Assembly (NCBI GenBank): GCA_029204225.1
Contig: CM055096.1
Coordinates: 563,001-627,000, forward strand
Reading direction: 5' to 3'
DNA from: Diphasiastrum complanatum
Lineage: Eukaryota; Streptophyta; Lycopodiopsida; Lycopodiales; Lycopodiaceae
DNA length: 64,000 nt
Shown here in pieces: positions 23,133 through 33,740 of the stretch (position 1 is the stretch's first letter; each line of letters begins with the position of its first letter). Below the pieces are notes generated by a model, which saw only the letters and a program-made list of their open reading frames with translations, ran no database searches and was not told the DNA's origin. The position numbers were made by a program, and so were the translations under genes.

Positions 23133-23145
23133 TGGTATCAGAGCC
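23133..23145 (+). promoter_or_regulatory. Primer-binding site of copia C
   Basis: TGGTATCAGAGCC directly after the LTR. Confidence 0.93.
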
Positions 23146-23834
23146 ATCTCGTTAAGGTTGGGATCTACAGAAGGAAGGAGAAAATCAGCGCTGCAGGTTT
23201 ACTGGTGGAGGTCTCATCTAGTGGACGTGCTATTTGGTGAAGGTTGTATCTGGTGGAGGCGTTATCCTGTGCAGATTTTTCTGGTGAAGGTGACATCTGG
23301 CGCAGGTAGCTTCTAGACAGGCAGCAGTATCAGACAGGCAGATCTGAGGGAGGCAACATCCAGGACAGCAAAACAAGTATTTTCTTGTGCAGGTTTTATG
23401 TGGTGCAGGTTCATCTGAAGGTGGCAGCAGCAACCAGAAGGCAGTACCTGAGGCAGCAGCGATCAGGACAGGTATTCCTGAGGGCGGCAGCAGCTGGAGA
23501 AGGCAGTACCTGAGTAGGTAATATCTGGACAGGCAGTACCTGAGGAAACAGTGTCCAGGACAGGTTTTCCTGAGGGCGGCAGCAGCTAGGGAAGGTGGTA
23601 TCCAGACAGGCAGTGATCAGATTTCTGCGTGCAGGCAGAACTGAGGAAGGCAGTATCTGGGACAAGCAGAAACCAGATAGACAAGATCTGGACAGGTATT
23701 ATCTGTCTCAAAAATTGTTGCATGCATTATCTGGACAGGTGATATCCAGGGAAGACAACAATTGGACAGGCATTATCTGAGGAAGATATTGTTGCATGCA
23801 AGTATATTCTTAGTAAAAAGCCCGTCATTTTTGT
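23146..23834 (+). repeat. Leader of copia C, degenerate repeats
   Basis: Leader dominated by loosely repeated words such as GGACAGGCAGTACCTGAGG and GGACAGGTATTATCTG. The repeats are too degenerate for a fixed period by eye. Confidence 0.65.
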
Positions 23835-24654
23835 ATGACAAAGATGGGGAGTCTGAATGAATCTGTTCTTCCAGAATCAAGCAAGTTAGATGGATCTAAC
23901 TACAGCCTGTGGAAGTTCAAACTTCAGAATATACTTCAAGACAAAGATTATTGGGAAATTGTCATGGGACAAGAGGTGATGGCTCACGGTCTTAATGATC
24001 AAGATAGAAGGGCATTTGAGAAGCGGGTGCAACGTGCGCATCCTATCATCAACTTATCCGTGAAGGATAAGGTTATTCCTCTGATCAGGAATGCAGTTGG
24101 GCCTAAGGGCATGGGATATCCTTAAGAACACATATGAAACGGTAAGTAAGTCTCGAGCATTGTTCTTGAACAATAAGCTTCATACCTTGAAAATGGAATC
24201 AGAAGAATCCATTACAGATTTTATTACCAGACTGAAGGATCTAAGAGATCAGTTGTCTTCTATAGGGGAGATTGTACTTGATAATACTCTAGTACAAATT
24301 GTTTTAAATAGCTTACCATTACAATATCAGAACTTTGTTATGACACTAAGTTTGAGGGAGAGATCGCCGACATTTGACGAGCTCAATGGTTTGATACTTC
24401 AAGAGGAATTACGAAGACAAAACTTGATGTCTAGGGAAGACTTCAAGGAACTGGGATTCTTTTCCAAGAATCAAAGTAAGAAAGGCAAAAAGGATCAGAA
24501 GCAAGAAGGGAAGGACAATACGGAAAAAGGAGACAATTCCAAATCTAATCCAAAGAGAAATGGCAATTGTAATTTTTGTGGCAAGTATGGTCATTTTGCG
24601 TTTGAGTGCAGGAAAAAGAAGGCTATCCAAGAAGCAGTCAGGCAACTTCATTGA
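23835..24654 (+). pseudogene. Gag of copia C, frameshifted
   Basis: Starts at ATG 23835 and reads the copia gag N-terminal domain (SSKLDGSNYSLWKFKLQNIL), then after a one-base shift near 24105 the UBN2-type core (FITRLKDLRDQLSSIG; LVQIVLNSLPLQYQNFV), a lysine-rich linker and an intact CCHC knuckle (CNFCGKYGHFAFEC). Another shift near 24640 leads into protease. The nucleocapsid knuckle is complete, unlike that of copia B. Confidence 0.87.
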
Positions 24655-26338
24655 AGACGAAGACAAAAGTGAAGCTGTGGGATGCTATGAGTTATTCTCA
24701 GCTTCAACATCAGAGATCTCTGAAGACTGTTGCTATATTGATTCTGGAGCAACGCAACATATGACACCACATCGTGAGTGGTTCACACAGTTTGATGACA
24801 CTGGTGTAAATTCACATGTCAAGCTTGGAGACAATTCTTCTTACGATATCAAAGGTAGAGGTACAGTAAGAGTACATGTACCTTCAGGGAATATAGGAGA
24901 AATTAAGAATGTTCTCTATGTTCCAGGTTTAAAGAAAAATTTACTTTCAGTTTCTGCTATCACTAAGCAAAATATGAAAGTTGAGTTTGATGATGAGAAG
25001 TGTCTCATCAAAGACAAAAGCAAAGACTATAAAGTTGTGGCCACAAGATCTTTGGAAGGTCGACTTTACAAACTTGATGCGTCTACACCGGATCATCAGG
25101 TTTGTGCAGCTTCTGATAGCATGTACCTAATATTGTATCTTCAGGAAAAATTTGTGAAGGATGTGTTGCAAGCATCATCGGTATGCAGTTTCCCAAGGAT
25201 GGAGCATATAGAGCCACGGAGATCTTGGAGCATGTTCATATAGATTTATGTGGTCCTATGTAGACTCGGTCTATAGGGGGAGCATCCTACTTCATGATAT
25301 TTGTGGATGATTTTTCAAGGAAGGTATGGATATACTTGCTTAAGTATAAGAGTCAAGCTTTTAAGTTCTTTACTTAGTTCAAATCACTTGTTGAGAAGCA
25401 GACAGGAAAGCAAATCAAGATTCTACGTTCAGATAAGGGAGGTGAGTTCATATCTCCAAAGTTCTAGGAATTCTGCAAAGAACATGGAATCAAGAGACAA
25501 TTTGACCACAGCATAATGGAGTAGCAGAGAGAAAGAACAAGTCTATTGTGGAGATTGCTCGAAGCATGCTACGAGGCAAGAACCTCAAGAATCATTTGTG
25601 GGGCGAAGCAGTTAGTACAGCAGTTTACTTACTTAACAGAAGTCCTACAAAAGCTGTTCTAAATCGAACTTCAGAAGAAGCTTTCACAGGTATAAAACCT
25701 AAAGTGGATCATCTACGAGTTTTTGGTTGCAAAGCATATGCTCATATTCCTAAAAAGACTTGATTCCAAGGCAATTAAATGTTTATTCTTCGGTTATGAT
25801 GAGGAAGAGAAGGCATATCGCCTTTATAATCTTACCAGTAAGAAGGTGATTATGAGCAGGGATGTTGTGTTTGAGGAAAGTGAGTCTTCTAACCTAGAAG
25901 ATCATGAGGAGGATGTATTTTCTCCTACAACAAAAACTTCTATTATAGATGATGTTCACGAACATACAGGACCCAGGTCCATGTGATACAGCTTCTACAC
26001 AAGTTATACCAAGGGCGTGTACACAGGTGGATCTTGATAAACGGAAGGAAAGGTCAAGAGTATTTGATACATATTCTCCTTCTACGTCACCTACAAAGAA
26101 GTTACCAAGATGGTATTTTGAGACTACAAAAGATAGCCAAATGTTGGATGAGGGAGAATCGAGTCAACAAGGAGCTAAGAGATTGACACGGTCAAGTGGA
26201 CACTATCATGAAGATGAAGAAACGCATTATGCATTTATGGCTTCAGTTTGGATTCAAAGGATCCTTTATTTTATAGAACCAAGTTTAAGCTTAATGGTTA
26301 TATTGAGCCAGATTAGTAACCAAAGGACTTGGTTGTGA
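24655..26338 (+). pseudogene. Pol remnant of copia C: protease and integrase
   Basis: Protease CYIDSGATQHMTP (about 24732) and the following ISVSAITKQNMKVEF-like region. The integrase zinc region is largely missing. The integrase core is spread over three frames with stops (HVHIDLCGPM then TAG at 25261; IFVDDFSRKVWIYLL; ILRSDKGGEFISP), followed by SIVEIARSMLRGKNLK and LRVFGCKAYAHIP, then FFGYDEEEKAYRLYN. RT and RNase H are absent; the tail reads LPRWYFETTKDSQMLDEG and ends at 26338. Confidence 0.87.
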
Positions 26339-26358
26339 TTGATAATTAATTATCCATT

Positions 26359-26367
26359 AAGGGGGAG
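26359..26367 (+). promoter_or_regulatory. Polypurine tract of copia C
   Basis: AAGGGGGAG immediately before the truncated 3' LTR. Confidence 0.85.
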
Positions 26368-26465
26368 TGTTAGGAATTAATGGATAATTTATTGTAGAGG
26401 CCAGCCTGCGTGCTAGAAGGCCTATTTCTATTTTTAGTATAGGTACTATCTATTTTTAGTATAGG
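26368..26465 (+). repeat. Truncated 3' LTR of copia C
   Basis: First 98 bp match 22701 onward (TGTTAGGAATTAATGG), with a short deletion, then stop abruptly at the LTR of gypsy D. Confidence 0.9.
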
Positions 26466-26823
26466 TGTAATAGATCCTAACACCACAGTAGGGCAAACAC
26501 TAACTGATCCACCCAACCTTGCCTACTCCCTGATATAGAGTAAGCCCCTCCTAGCCCAATGTGAGGACTGGTAGCATGCTACTGCCAAGTGTCGGCCACG
26601 TGGCACTGACGTGGCCGACTGCACGTCGGGACCCAACTGGGGGCCCTATCCTGCTGACAGGGTCCCTAGGCTGTGTTAGGCCCGCCATGGCTATGGACCG
26701 TGCTGGGGCACACTACTCACACTGTCTTGCCCTGTTGGTCATGTACGCTGGACACGACCCTGACTGTGGTATCTGACCTATCTGTGTTCTCTAGGGTTCG
26801 GCACTGGTTACGAGCTCGTAACA
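26466..26823 (-). repeat. 3' LTR of gypsy D
   Basis: 358 bp. In sense it starts with a palindrome, TGTTACGAGCTCGTAAC, and ends GATCTATTACA (TG...CA). The family LTR recurs at 33393-33729, 36827-37179 and, as a fragment, at 41691-41928. Confidence 0.93.
26591..26619. promoter_or_regulatory. Palindrome with two ACGTGGC boxes in the D-family LTR
   Basis: GTCGGCCACGT and ACGTGGCCGAC are perfect 11-bp arms around a 7-base spacer. ACGTGGC is the G-box/ABRE core bound by plant bZIP factors. A regulatory role here is inference. Confidence 0.5.
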
Positions 26824-26835
26824 CTCCCTCCCCTT
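26824..26835 (-). promoter_or_regulatory. Polypurine tract of gypsy D
   Basis: Sense AAGGGGAGGGAG adjoins the 3' LTR. The stop codon of the integrase frame (26834-26836) overlaps its edge. Confidence 0.85.
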
Positions 26836-28573
26836 AAGAACCGTCTTGGTCCTCTAAGACAAAGTCTGGAAAAATCTTGCGAAGGACGCTGCCTCTTTCC
26901 CAAGTGGCATTCTCAACAGGCTGATCATTCCACTTAACCAGATATTCTCGGTATAGAGTATGACGAGTCTGCGTCTCTCTACTATCAAGAATCTCCTCTG
27001 GTTCATGTGGAGGTTGTTGAGGATCCAATGGGAGAACTAGAACACTGTCCCCTACCAGATTATCTGATCTGGTTAAGGCTTTTCGTAACTGACTTACATG
27101 AAAGACTGGAAAAACCTTACTGCTGTGTGGGAGTTCTAGTTCATAGGTGACCTCGCCTAGTCTCCTACTGATGGTAAAGGGACCACAATACCTTGGAGAC
27201 AACTTAGCACACACTCCTGATTTGAGGGTTTTAGAGTCAACTGGGACTCTCAAGTAGACTTTCTCACCAGTGGAGAACTGCACATCCCGTCTGTGTGGAT
27301 CTGCATAATGCCTGGCTCGATCCTGGGATTGTCTAATGCTACGCTTAGCATGTTCTATCATCTGGTTTAGGTCTTCTAAAAAGTTTATGGCTGCTTCAAC
27401 TTTTTCTTGTTTAAACCCTACAGCTGTGGGTGAGCGTGGCTGAAAACCGTACATCAGCATAAATGGGCTGTATCCCGTAGCTGAATGTTTGGTACTGTTG
27501 TAAGCAAACTCTAATATTGAGAGATACTCCTCCCAATTAGTCTGCCTCTTGTTGACGTATGCACGAAGCATATCCTCCAGCACTTGATTTACCCTTTCTG
27601 TTTGACCGTCCGTCTGTGGATGGTCGGTGGTACTCATATTAAGTTTAGTATGGAGATGATGGAATACTGCCTTCCAAAAATTTCCAGTAAACTTACTGTC
27701 CCGGTCGCTGACTATGCCGGAAGGTAGACCGTACAATTTAAATAGCCCGTCTACAAACAACCTCACTAACTCTGGAGCTCTAACGGTTGTTTTGGTCGGA
27801 ATAAAATGAGCCATTTTGGTCAGACGGTCAACTGTGACCCATATAGCGTCATTACCCTTTTGGGTTTTAGGCAGGCCTACTATAAAATCCATGGAGATAC
27901 TCTCCCATTTACCAGCTGGTATTTCTAAGGGATGCAACAACCCTCCTGCCTTTAAACGCTCTGCTTTATTTACTTGACATTTCTGGCAACTGGTTACATA
28001 CTGGTGGACGTCCTTTTTCATACTGGGCCAGAAAAATTGCCTACGAAGAAGCTCATAGGTCTTCTGTATGCCTGGGTGTCCCGCGCTAGGATTGTCATGA
28101 CATTCATATAGGACCTGCTGCCTATAATCCTCTGAATTGGGGACACATACTCTATCTCTATAGAGCAAGTACTCATCCTGAATGGAATACTGTTTCCATT
28201 TGAATCCTTGAGTCAACTGACCCTCAACCACTGGGGTTTGCTTGGGTGATACAGGCTCAGAATCCTCAACGTCATCTGATGACGTATACTCGGACTCATC
28301 ATCATCCTCAACGGAAGCTGCCGTATTCTTGGATGAACTGGCACCAGCCCCGGGAACTGGTTCTGGAGTCTGTAACTGTCTGTTCTGGACTGAGTTCCAG
28401 ATAATAGAGAAGAATGCATCATGCTGGCATTTCCCTCTCAAGGACTCGAGTAACTCATTACGAATCTGAGTAAAACTCAGCTCGTTTATCATAGGCATTC
28501 TGCTAAGGGCATCTGCTACTGTATTGAATTTTCCACGCCTATATCTGATAGACATGTCAAACTCTCTGCCCAA
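26834..28573 (-). CDS. Integrase and chromodomain of gypsy D
   Basis: 579 codons in frame from 28573 (a TTG codon, so this is a continuation of the upstream frame, not a true start). N-terminal residues 1-30 are the end of RNase H ([20 protein letters not shown]). The integrase zinc module lies at about 155-205 ([20 protein letters not shown] ... [10 protein letters not shown]). The core carries all three acidic residues: [19 protein letters not shown] and [15 protein letters not shown]-like region ([14 protein letters not shown]) and a C-terminal chromodomain ([16 protein letters not shown]) follow. Integrase inserts the cDNA, and chromodomains of this kind are thought to steer insertion to marked chromatin. 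The frame itself is intact and lacks only connection to the upstream polyprotein. Confidence 0.9.
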   Translation of the reverse strand: MGREFDMSIRYRRGKFNTVADALSRMPMINELSFTQIRNELLESLRGKCQHDAFFSIIWNSVQNRQLQTPEPVPGAGASSSKNTAASVEDDDESEYTSSDDVEDSEPVSPKQTPVVEGQLTQGFKWKQYSIQDEYLLYRDRVCVPNSEDYRQQVLYECHDNPSAGHPGIQKTYELLRRQFFWPSMKKDVHQYVTSCQKCQVNKAERLKAGGLLHPLEIPAGKWESISMDFIVGLPKTQKGNDAIWVTVDRLTKMAHFIPTKTTVRAPELVRLFVDGLFKLYGLPSGIVSDRDSKFTGNFWKAVFHHLHTKLNMSTTDHPQTDGQTERVNQVLEDMLRAYVNKRQTNWEEYLSILEFAYNSTKHSATGYSPFMLMYGFQPRSPTAVGFKQEKVEAAINFLEDLNQMIEHAKRSIRQSQDRARHYADPHRRDVQFSTGEKVYLRVPVDSKTLKSGVCAKLSPRYCGPFTISRRLGEVTYELELPHSSKVFPVFHVSQLRKALTRSDNLVGDSVLVLPLDPQQPPHEPEEILDSRETQTRHTLYREYLVKWNDQPVENATWERGSVLRKIFPDFVLEDQDGS

Positions 28574-31500
28574 CGAGCTTTCCGACCTCTAAGCTCAGGT
28601 TGATTGCAAAGGTATCTGAGACTCTCATGGTCTGTCAGGACCTCAAAGTTGGCACCATACAAATAATGCCTCCAAGTCTTAAGGGCATGGACTATAGAAA
28701 AGAGTTCCTTTTCATAGGCACTATACCTAGTCTGTGCTGGCTCGAGTTTTTTACTCTCGAACGCAACTGGTCGTCCACCCTGAGTTAGCACAGCACCTAC
28801 TGCAAAGTCGCTAGCATCTGTTTCGACCACAAATGGCTGATTGGGGTCGACGACTTTTAAAACTGGTGCTGTAGCTAAGGCTGTTTTGAGAGCATCAAAG
28901 CTCTCCTGTTGTGCAGACTCCCAAATGAACTCCTTTCCCTTCCCCTTAAGAAGATTTGTCATAGGGACTGCTATCTGGGCATATTCCTTGACAAATCGTC
29001 TGTAATATCCCGCCAGACCAAGAAAGATTTGAAGTTCCAAAATATTCTGAGGTCTCAGCCAACTGAGTATGGCTTTAACCTTATTTGGGTCCATCTTAAT
29101 CCCATCTGAAGAGATAATGTGACCCAAATATGCTACTTCTTCAACGAAGAATTCACACTTGGATTGTTTAGCATAAAGCTTATGCTTTCTGAGCAGTCGA
29201 AACACCTTTCTGAGGTGTTTTAGATGCTCCTTCCTCGTTTTGCTGTAGACGAGGATGTCATCTAAAAATACGACTACAAACTTACCCAAGTATGGTCTGA
29301 GGACATTGTTCATCAAGGTCATAAAGGTAGCTGGAGCATTTGTGAGCCCAAATGGCATCACCTTAAACTCATAATGACCGTGACGAGTCCTAAAAGCTGT
29401 TTTCGAGACATCTTCCGATTTTATACGGACTTGATGATATCCCGATCTGAGATCTATTTTGCTAAAAAACTTAGCCCCGTCGAGTTGATCAAACAACTCG
29501 TCTGCCCGAGGCATAGGGTATTTATTCTTAATTGTGACTTTATTGAGGGCTCTGTAATCTACGCAAAGACGCATAGACCCCTCTTTCTTTTTCACCAATA
29601 GGACTGGTGAGGCCCATGGTGAACTACTGGTCTGAATTTGGCCTTTCCCAAGATAGTCTGTTAACTGCCTAGTTATTTCTTCATCCTCTGTTCGGCTGAC
29701 CCGATACGGAGGTTTAGAAACAGGTGCTGTACCTGGTACTAGGTTTATTACATGATCTACCTCTCTGCTAGGTGGTAAACCATGTGGCAAATCTTCAGGA
29801 AAAACATCTTTAAATTTAGACAATAAAGTTTCTAATTTACTGATTTTCTGCTGAATAGAACTGGAAATAGAAACTTCAGGAATAAACTGAAAGTCACATA
29901 AGAATACCTGATGGTCTTCGTCTCTGATTAGCTGACAGAGCTCTGAACTGCAGACCATAGGGCTGTTGGGAACATCATGCTCCCCATGCAACTGGATCTC
30001 TCGGCCTTTATACTGAAAGCTGAGGGTGTTCTCCTGATAGTTTCTGTGGAGGGAAGGTCCTAAACTGTAGAGCCAATCTCTCCCGAGAACAATGTCTGTT
30101 CGATCCAGGTGCATTATCTGAAAGTTTATTTGATCTTGGTACCCCTGAATACCAAGATTTAACTTACTTACCATAGTTTCCCATATTTTTTTATCTTCAC
30201 CCTTAGCTAATGAAACTATGTACCTATGCTGACTAGGTACTTCTGGTAGTTTAAGCTTTTTAACCAGGGTGTGGTTGATGAAATTATGGGTTGCCCCATC
30301 ATCAACCATGACTCTTACTGACTGGTTACCAACTTTCCCATGCATACGTACTAGGTCATGCGGCCCAAAGCTGAAGGGTCTCGCTAGCATTGCAGAGGTC
30401 AGCTGGCAACAGTGTTCATGATCTTCATGATACACTTTGATCTCGGAAGCTGCTGAGTTACTGGGGAAACATACAGTCTGAACAAGATGAACTTGTTTTT
30501 TATCTTTCTTATCTTTTTTAGTGAAAGGCCCCTTGGGACACTGTCTGACTGTGTGTCCCTTGCCCATACACACAAAGCACAAACGTTCTTGTTTGGCTTT
30601 CTCAAAATCATCTGGTTTTAAGGGCTGTATGAGTGAAGGGCGTTTCTGAGGAGCTTCACCTTTAAATTTATCTTCTTTCTTTCTTTTTAAAAATTTCTTT
30701 TTAAATTGAAAGTCTTTCTGAGGAAGCTGCTCAGAAAGTGGTTGCTGTCTCGCTCTCTTCCTACCCACTGAATCATCATAGATTTGAGCATATCTGAGAG
30801 CTTGCTCAAGGGTAGTAGGCGAGTTTCTCTGGACCTCTACTTTATATTCATCTTTGAGGCCACGGACAAATCCCCTGATTTTTTGATAGTCATCCATATT
30901 TTTAATCTTTAAAATTGTCTCTCGATACTGCGAGATATATTGGATGAGGGACTTGTCCATTACTGTTCTTTCCCAGGCTTCCCAGGCTCTATCAAGTTCA
31001 TTCTCTGGTAGAAATTCTCTTAGGAAAGCTTCTTCAAAAGCTTTCCATGACCGGGGAGTCTGCCCAGTCTCCTGGAGATTTAACCACCACTTATAGGCCA
31101 TAGGCCCTAAAGAAAGACTGGCCTCAATTGCTTGCAAATGGTCAGGGGTCTGTTTAAGAGCATGAATGTTCTTCCATTTGCTGAGGAAGGTTTGTAGAAT
31201 ATCTGCATTTCTATCCTTCTCTTCCCCATTAAAAGTAGGAGGCTTTAAATCTTTAAAAACACTGGGGTGAGACCGTAAAGTCTCACCCGAAACTGATGGA
31301 AGTGGAGAAGGGGATAACTGAGAAGTGGAGGGAAGGCTTCCTTTCGCGGAGCTCAAAATCAAGTTTTTGAGTTCAGCGAACGAGTCGTCCACACTGGACT
31401 TGAAATTGGCTAATGCCAGCTTCAGTTCATCCACTTCTGTTACCAATTGGAGGAACTGCTCCTTGGTAACCAGTTCGTCGAGTTCTTCGGCGAACTGTTC

Positions 31501-31611
31501 CTGTTCTTCTACTTCCATGGGTTCCTTCCCTTTTCTGTAAGCCAAGGCTTCTGTTTCAAGTTCGTCGAAGCCTCTCTCCTGGGGTTGATCAGGTCCCTGA
31601 GGAGTGGTCAT
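28516..31611 (-). CDS. Gag-protease-RT-RNase H polyprotein of gypsy D
   Basis: 1031 codons from ATG at 31611. In order: acidic N-terminus with a predicted coiled coil (residues about 40-90, [15 protein letters not shown]), retrotransposon gag domain (about 150-270, [16 protein letters not shown]), CCHC knuckle near 345 ([14 protein letters not shown]), aspartic protease near 435 ([10 protein letters not shown]), reverse transcriptase (about 620-820: [11 protein letters not shown]; catalytic FLDDILVYS near 782) and RNase H ([12 protein letters not shown] near 930; [10 protein letters not shown] near 994). It then runs into a wrong frame after RKARWAES at about 28573, where a short deletion between GGGCAGAG-like repeats has removed the junction to integrase. 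Gag and pol lie in one frame. All catalytic acids seen are present. Confidence 0.92.
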   Translation of the reverse strand: MTTPQGPDQPQERGFDELETEALAYRKGKEPMEVEEQEQFAEELDELVTKEQFLQLVTEVDELKLALANFKSSVDDSFAELKNLILSSAKGSLPSTSQLSPSPLPSVSGETLRSHPSVFKDLKPPTFNGEEKDRNADILQTFLSKWKNIHALKQTPDHLQAIEASLSLGPMAYKWWLNLQETGQTPRSWKAFEEAFLREFLPENELDRAWEAWERTVMDKSLIQYISQYRETILKIKNMDDYQKIRGFVRGLKDEYKVEVQRNSPTTLEQALRYAQIYDDSVGRKRARQQPLSEQLPQKDFQFKKKFLKRKKEDKFKGEAPQKRPSLIQPLKPDDFEKAKQERLCFVCMGKGHTVRQCPKGPFTKKDKKDKKQVHLVQTVCFPSNSAASEIKVYHEDHEHCCQLTSAMLARPFSFGPHDLVRMHGKVGNQSVRVMVDDGATHNFINHTLVKKLKLPEVPSQHRYIVSLAKGEDKKIWETMVSKLNLGIQGYQDQINFQIMHLDRTDIVLGRDWLYSLGPSLHRNYQENTLSFQYKGREIQLHGEHDVPNSPMVCSSELCQLIRDEDHQVFLCDFQFIPEVSISSSIQQKISKLETLLSKFKDVFPEDLPHGLPPSREVDHVINLVPGTAPVSKPPYRVSRTEDEEITRQLTDYLGKGQIQTSSSPWASPVLLVKKKEGSMRLCVDYRALNKVTIKNKYPMPRADELFDQLDGAKFFSKIDLRSGYHQVRIKSEDVSKTAFRTRHGHYEFKVMPFGLTNAPATFMTLMNNVLRPYLGKFVVVFLDDILVYSKTRKEHLKHLRKVFRLLRKHKLYAKQSKCEFFVEEVAYLGHIISSDGIKMDPNKVKAILSWLRPQNILELQIFLGLAGYYRRFVKEYAQIAVPMTNLLKGKGKEFIWESAQQESFDALKTALATAPVLKVVDPNQPFVVETDASDFAVGAVLTQGGRPVAFESKKLEPAQTRYSAYEKELFSIVHALKTWRHYLYGANFEVLTDHESLRYLCNQPELRGRKARWAESLTCLSDIGVENSIQ

Positions 31612-32250
31612 CTTCGAAACTGAAAGAGAGCTACCTTAACTTCTGAAGGAAAAAAGTCTAAAAGACTAATTTACAGCTGTACAAGGGAAAGGAAAGATGA
31701 CTTAGCTGTTTCTGAGGACTGTACTTCCAAAGAAAGAATGAAGAGGAACCCTTTCAGCTCTTTTCCCCAAAATTTCAGACCTGCTGTTCCGAAAAATGCC
31801 AGTTTGAAGCTTCAAAACGGTGCTAAATTTCCCGGTTTTTTTGATGATAGTAGCTCGCTGGTCTGATAGGAATCCTCTTGCTCCAAATCTCTGACGTTGG
31901 GGCCCAAAAACTTGTTGAAAAACCAGATTTTCAGAAGTACTGGCAGCGCTAGCCCTGCTCCTCTTTTTTGGCTTCAAACTCGCTGAGAACCAGTAACTTT
32001 TTCCCTGGAAATCGGATGTAGGTCTCTGACTGTACAGCGATGGAGGTGCTGGCTTCTTCCTACTCTAATTTCGCTGGGAAAACTATAGAGAATCCTCTCA
32101 ACTCAGTGGGAAACAGCTGTTTTTTCAGCGAGTTACCTACACTTGGAATCTGACTCCTTGCTACTGTGATTTCTCAGTGGAAATCAGAAGTTTGAAGACT
32201 GCTCCTACAGCGATCCTCCTCCTCTATTCCTCTCTGAGAAGAAGAAAGTA
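31612..32250 (-). other. Leader of gypsy D, right end uncertain
   Basis: Shares its first part with the leader of element E (AGACTAATTTA, GAGGACTGTACTTCCAAAG). It lacks the LTR and primer-binding site that E has. The precise end is not visible. Confidence 0.6.
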
Positions 32251-32479
32251 CGATAGAAGCAATCACAACTTTCTTAGAAGTTTTCTCAATCTCTAAGAAA
32301 CCTAATTGCGGTATTGTCCATGGCTACCACAAATAGAATTTGAAAATGGAAAACGTTTGAAAATGGGTGGCAATTCCAGTGTGATTGAGCTTTGCTCAGT
32401 TCTTCTACAATCTATAATCTCTTTAATCTCTATGCTTGGTTTGTCTTAGTGCTAGTAGGACTAGTAACTCCATCTAAAA

Positions 32480-33153
32480 TTTGTATGACAAATTCTGACA
32501 CACACTACCCTGTGCACCCAAATACACTTTCCATCCCCTCTACGTACCATTCTACCAAGAATCCCTCGCCTCCTTACTTCACTCTTTTCCACACAATAAA
32601 CCACTGGAGTCTCAAGCTGCCTTCCTCACTACCTCTCTTCATATTGCTGCATCTCTGGCCTTCCCATCTAAACCTCATAACAGCAAACCATCTCATTCGC
32701 GGTCACCTCGACCCTTCCATCCACCATGGTATGACGCAGAATGTCGCTCCCTTCATGATGTTGTCACGCATACCCGTTCCCATGCCCTCATCTCCTTCGT
32801 TTCTTCACGGCAATCTTATAACCCCACACTCTGTCACAAAAATCGTGCCTATGATGACTCTGAAGGAAAATGCCTTGTAAACCACCTTTTCAGCTCTTCT
32901 TCTGGTGCCTTGCGGCGTGAGTTTATCCCCCCGTGCCTCACCCCCTCTCCTGGACGACCTCCGTATCTGGACTAATTATGCCACTCAACTATACACCATA
33001 CCCACAGATACACCCATCTCCATCTCTCCCCAACCATCGGACTTCACCTTCTTCACCCTTGATTTAGTCCTTGCGGCCATCAAAAGACTGAAAACCCATC
33101 AAACCAGAGACATTGAAGGTCTCGAATCTGAGCTACTGATTCATGCTGTTGAC
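32480..33153 (+). pseudogene. LINE relic, linker and RT start
   Basis: Plus-strand reading in shifting frames gives PWYDAECRSLH, then HLFSSSSGALRREFIPP, DDLRIWTNYATQLYTIPTD, SISPQPSDFTFFTLDLVLA and RDIEGLESELLIHAVD. These match in order the linker and RT start of the LINE at the left edge of the window. At about 33153 it is fused directly to gypsy F integrase sequence of the opposite strand. Confidence 0.83.
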
Positions 33154-33392
33154 ACACACTTGCGGAGTTGTGACCTTCTTGGTCGTTGCGATGAAATGAG
33201 CCATCTTGGAAAACCTGTCTACCACTACCATAATGGAATTGAATCCATTCTGGGTCTTGGGTAGCCCAACAATAAAATCCATAGAGATGCTTTCCCACCT
33301 TCTTGTAGGTATCTCAAGTGGATGTAGCAAGCCCGGAGGACTTGCTCTCTCGGCCTTGTTCACTTGACAAGCCGTGCAACGCTGCACATACT
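33154..33392 (-). pseudogene. Gypsy F, integrase core fragment (part 1)
   Basis: Minus-strand reading [19 protein letters not shown], then [32 protein letters not shown] and VTTPQVC is a gypsy integrase from the end of the zinc module to just past the first catalytic aspartate. It stops at a junction with the LINE relic. The right-hand continuation is at 37180, across element E, which is flanked by ATACT at 33388-33392 and 37180-37184. Confidence 0.85.
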
Positions 33393-33729
33393 TGTAATAG
33401 ATCCTAACACCACAGTAGGGCAAACACTTATTGATCCACCCAACCTTGCATACTCCCTGATATGGAGCAAGCCCCTCCTAGCCCAGTGTGAGGACTGGTA
33501 GCATGCATTTTGCCAAGTGTCGGCCACGTGGGACTGCACGTCGGGACCCAATGTGGGGCCCTATCCTGCTGACAGGGTCCCTAGGTTGTGTTAGGCCCGC
33601 TGGACCGTGCTTGGGCACACTACTCACACTGTCTTGCCCTGTTGGTCGTGTACGCTGGACACGAACCTGACTGTGGTATCTGACCTCCTGTGTTTTCTAG
33701 GGTTCGGCATTGGTTACGTGCTCGTAACA
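33393..33729 (-). repeat. 3' LTR of gypsy E
   Basis: 337 bp. Compared with D it has lost about 11 bp in the ACGTGGC palindrome. A polypurine tract (sense AAGGGGGAGGGAG) follows at 33730. Confidence 0.93.
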
Positions 33730-33740
33730 CTCCCTCCCCC

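Larger units (their letters stand above)
22701..26465 (+). mobile_element. Copia element C, lacks reverse transcriptase, 3' LTR truncated
   Basis: 5' LTR at 22701-23132, primer-binding site at 23133, gag, protease and integrase on the plus strand, polypurine tract at 26359 and the first 98 bp of a 3' LTR at 26368-26465. Gypsy D begins exactly where C's LTR stops, so the remaining LTR and right target duplication are lost. No RT or RNase H is present: the post-integrase reading passes from THYAFMASV to a short tail ending SNQRTWL. The element is embedded in the LINE relic at 22000-22700. It differs from copia B in LTR and leader, so it is a separate family. Confidence 0.92.
26466..32250 (-). 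mobile_element. Gypsy element D, chromodomain type, 5' LTR missing
   Basis: Minus-strand element with 3' LTR (26466-26823), polypurine tract, a 579-codon integrase-chromodomain frame, a 1031-codon gag-protease-RT-RNase H frame and a purine-poor leader to about 32250. No LTR is found at the right end; an LTR with primer-binding site would be expected there, as in its relative E. The right boundary is approximate, and a LINE relic lies beyond. All catalytic motifs I can check are intact except for one frameshift at the RNase H/integrase junction. It is the least damaged copy of its family in the window and lies in NAGS intron 2 in the sense orientation of the gene. Confidence 0.9.

Noticed and set aside
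26561-26776. A 71-codon open frame inside the D-family LTR (and its copies near 33.5, 36.9 and 41.9 kb)
   Set aside because: It lies wholly within LTR sequence, is GC-rich by chance and has no domain; it repeats only because the LTR repeats.
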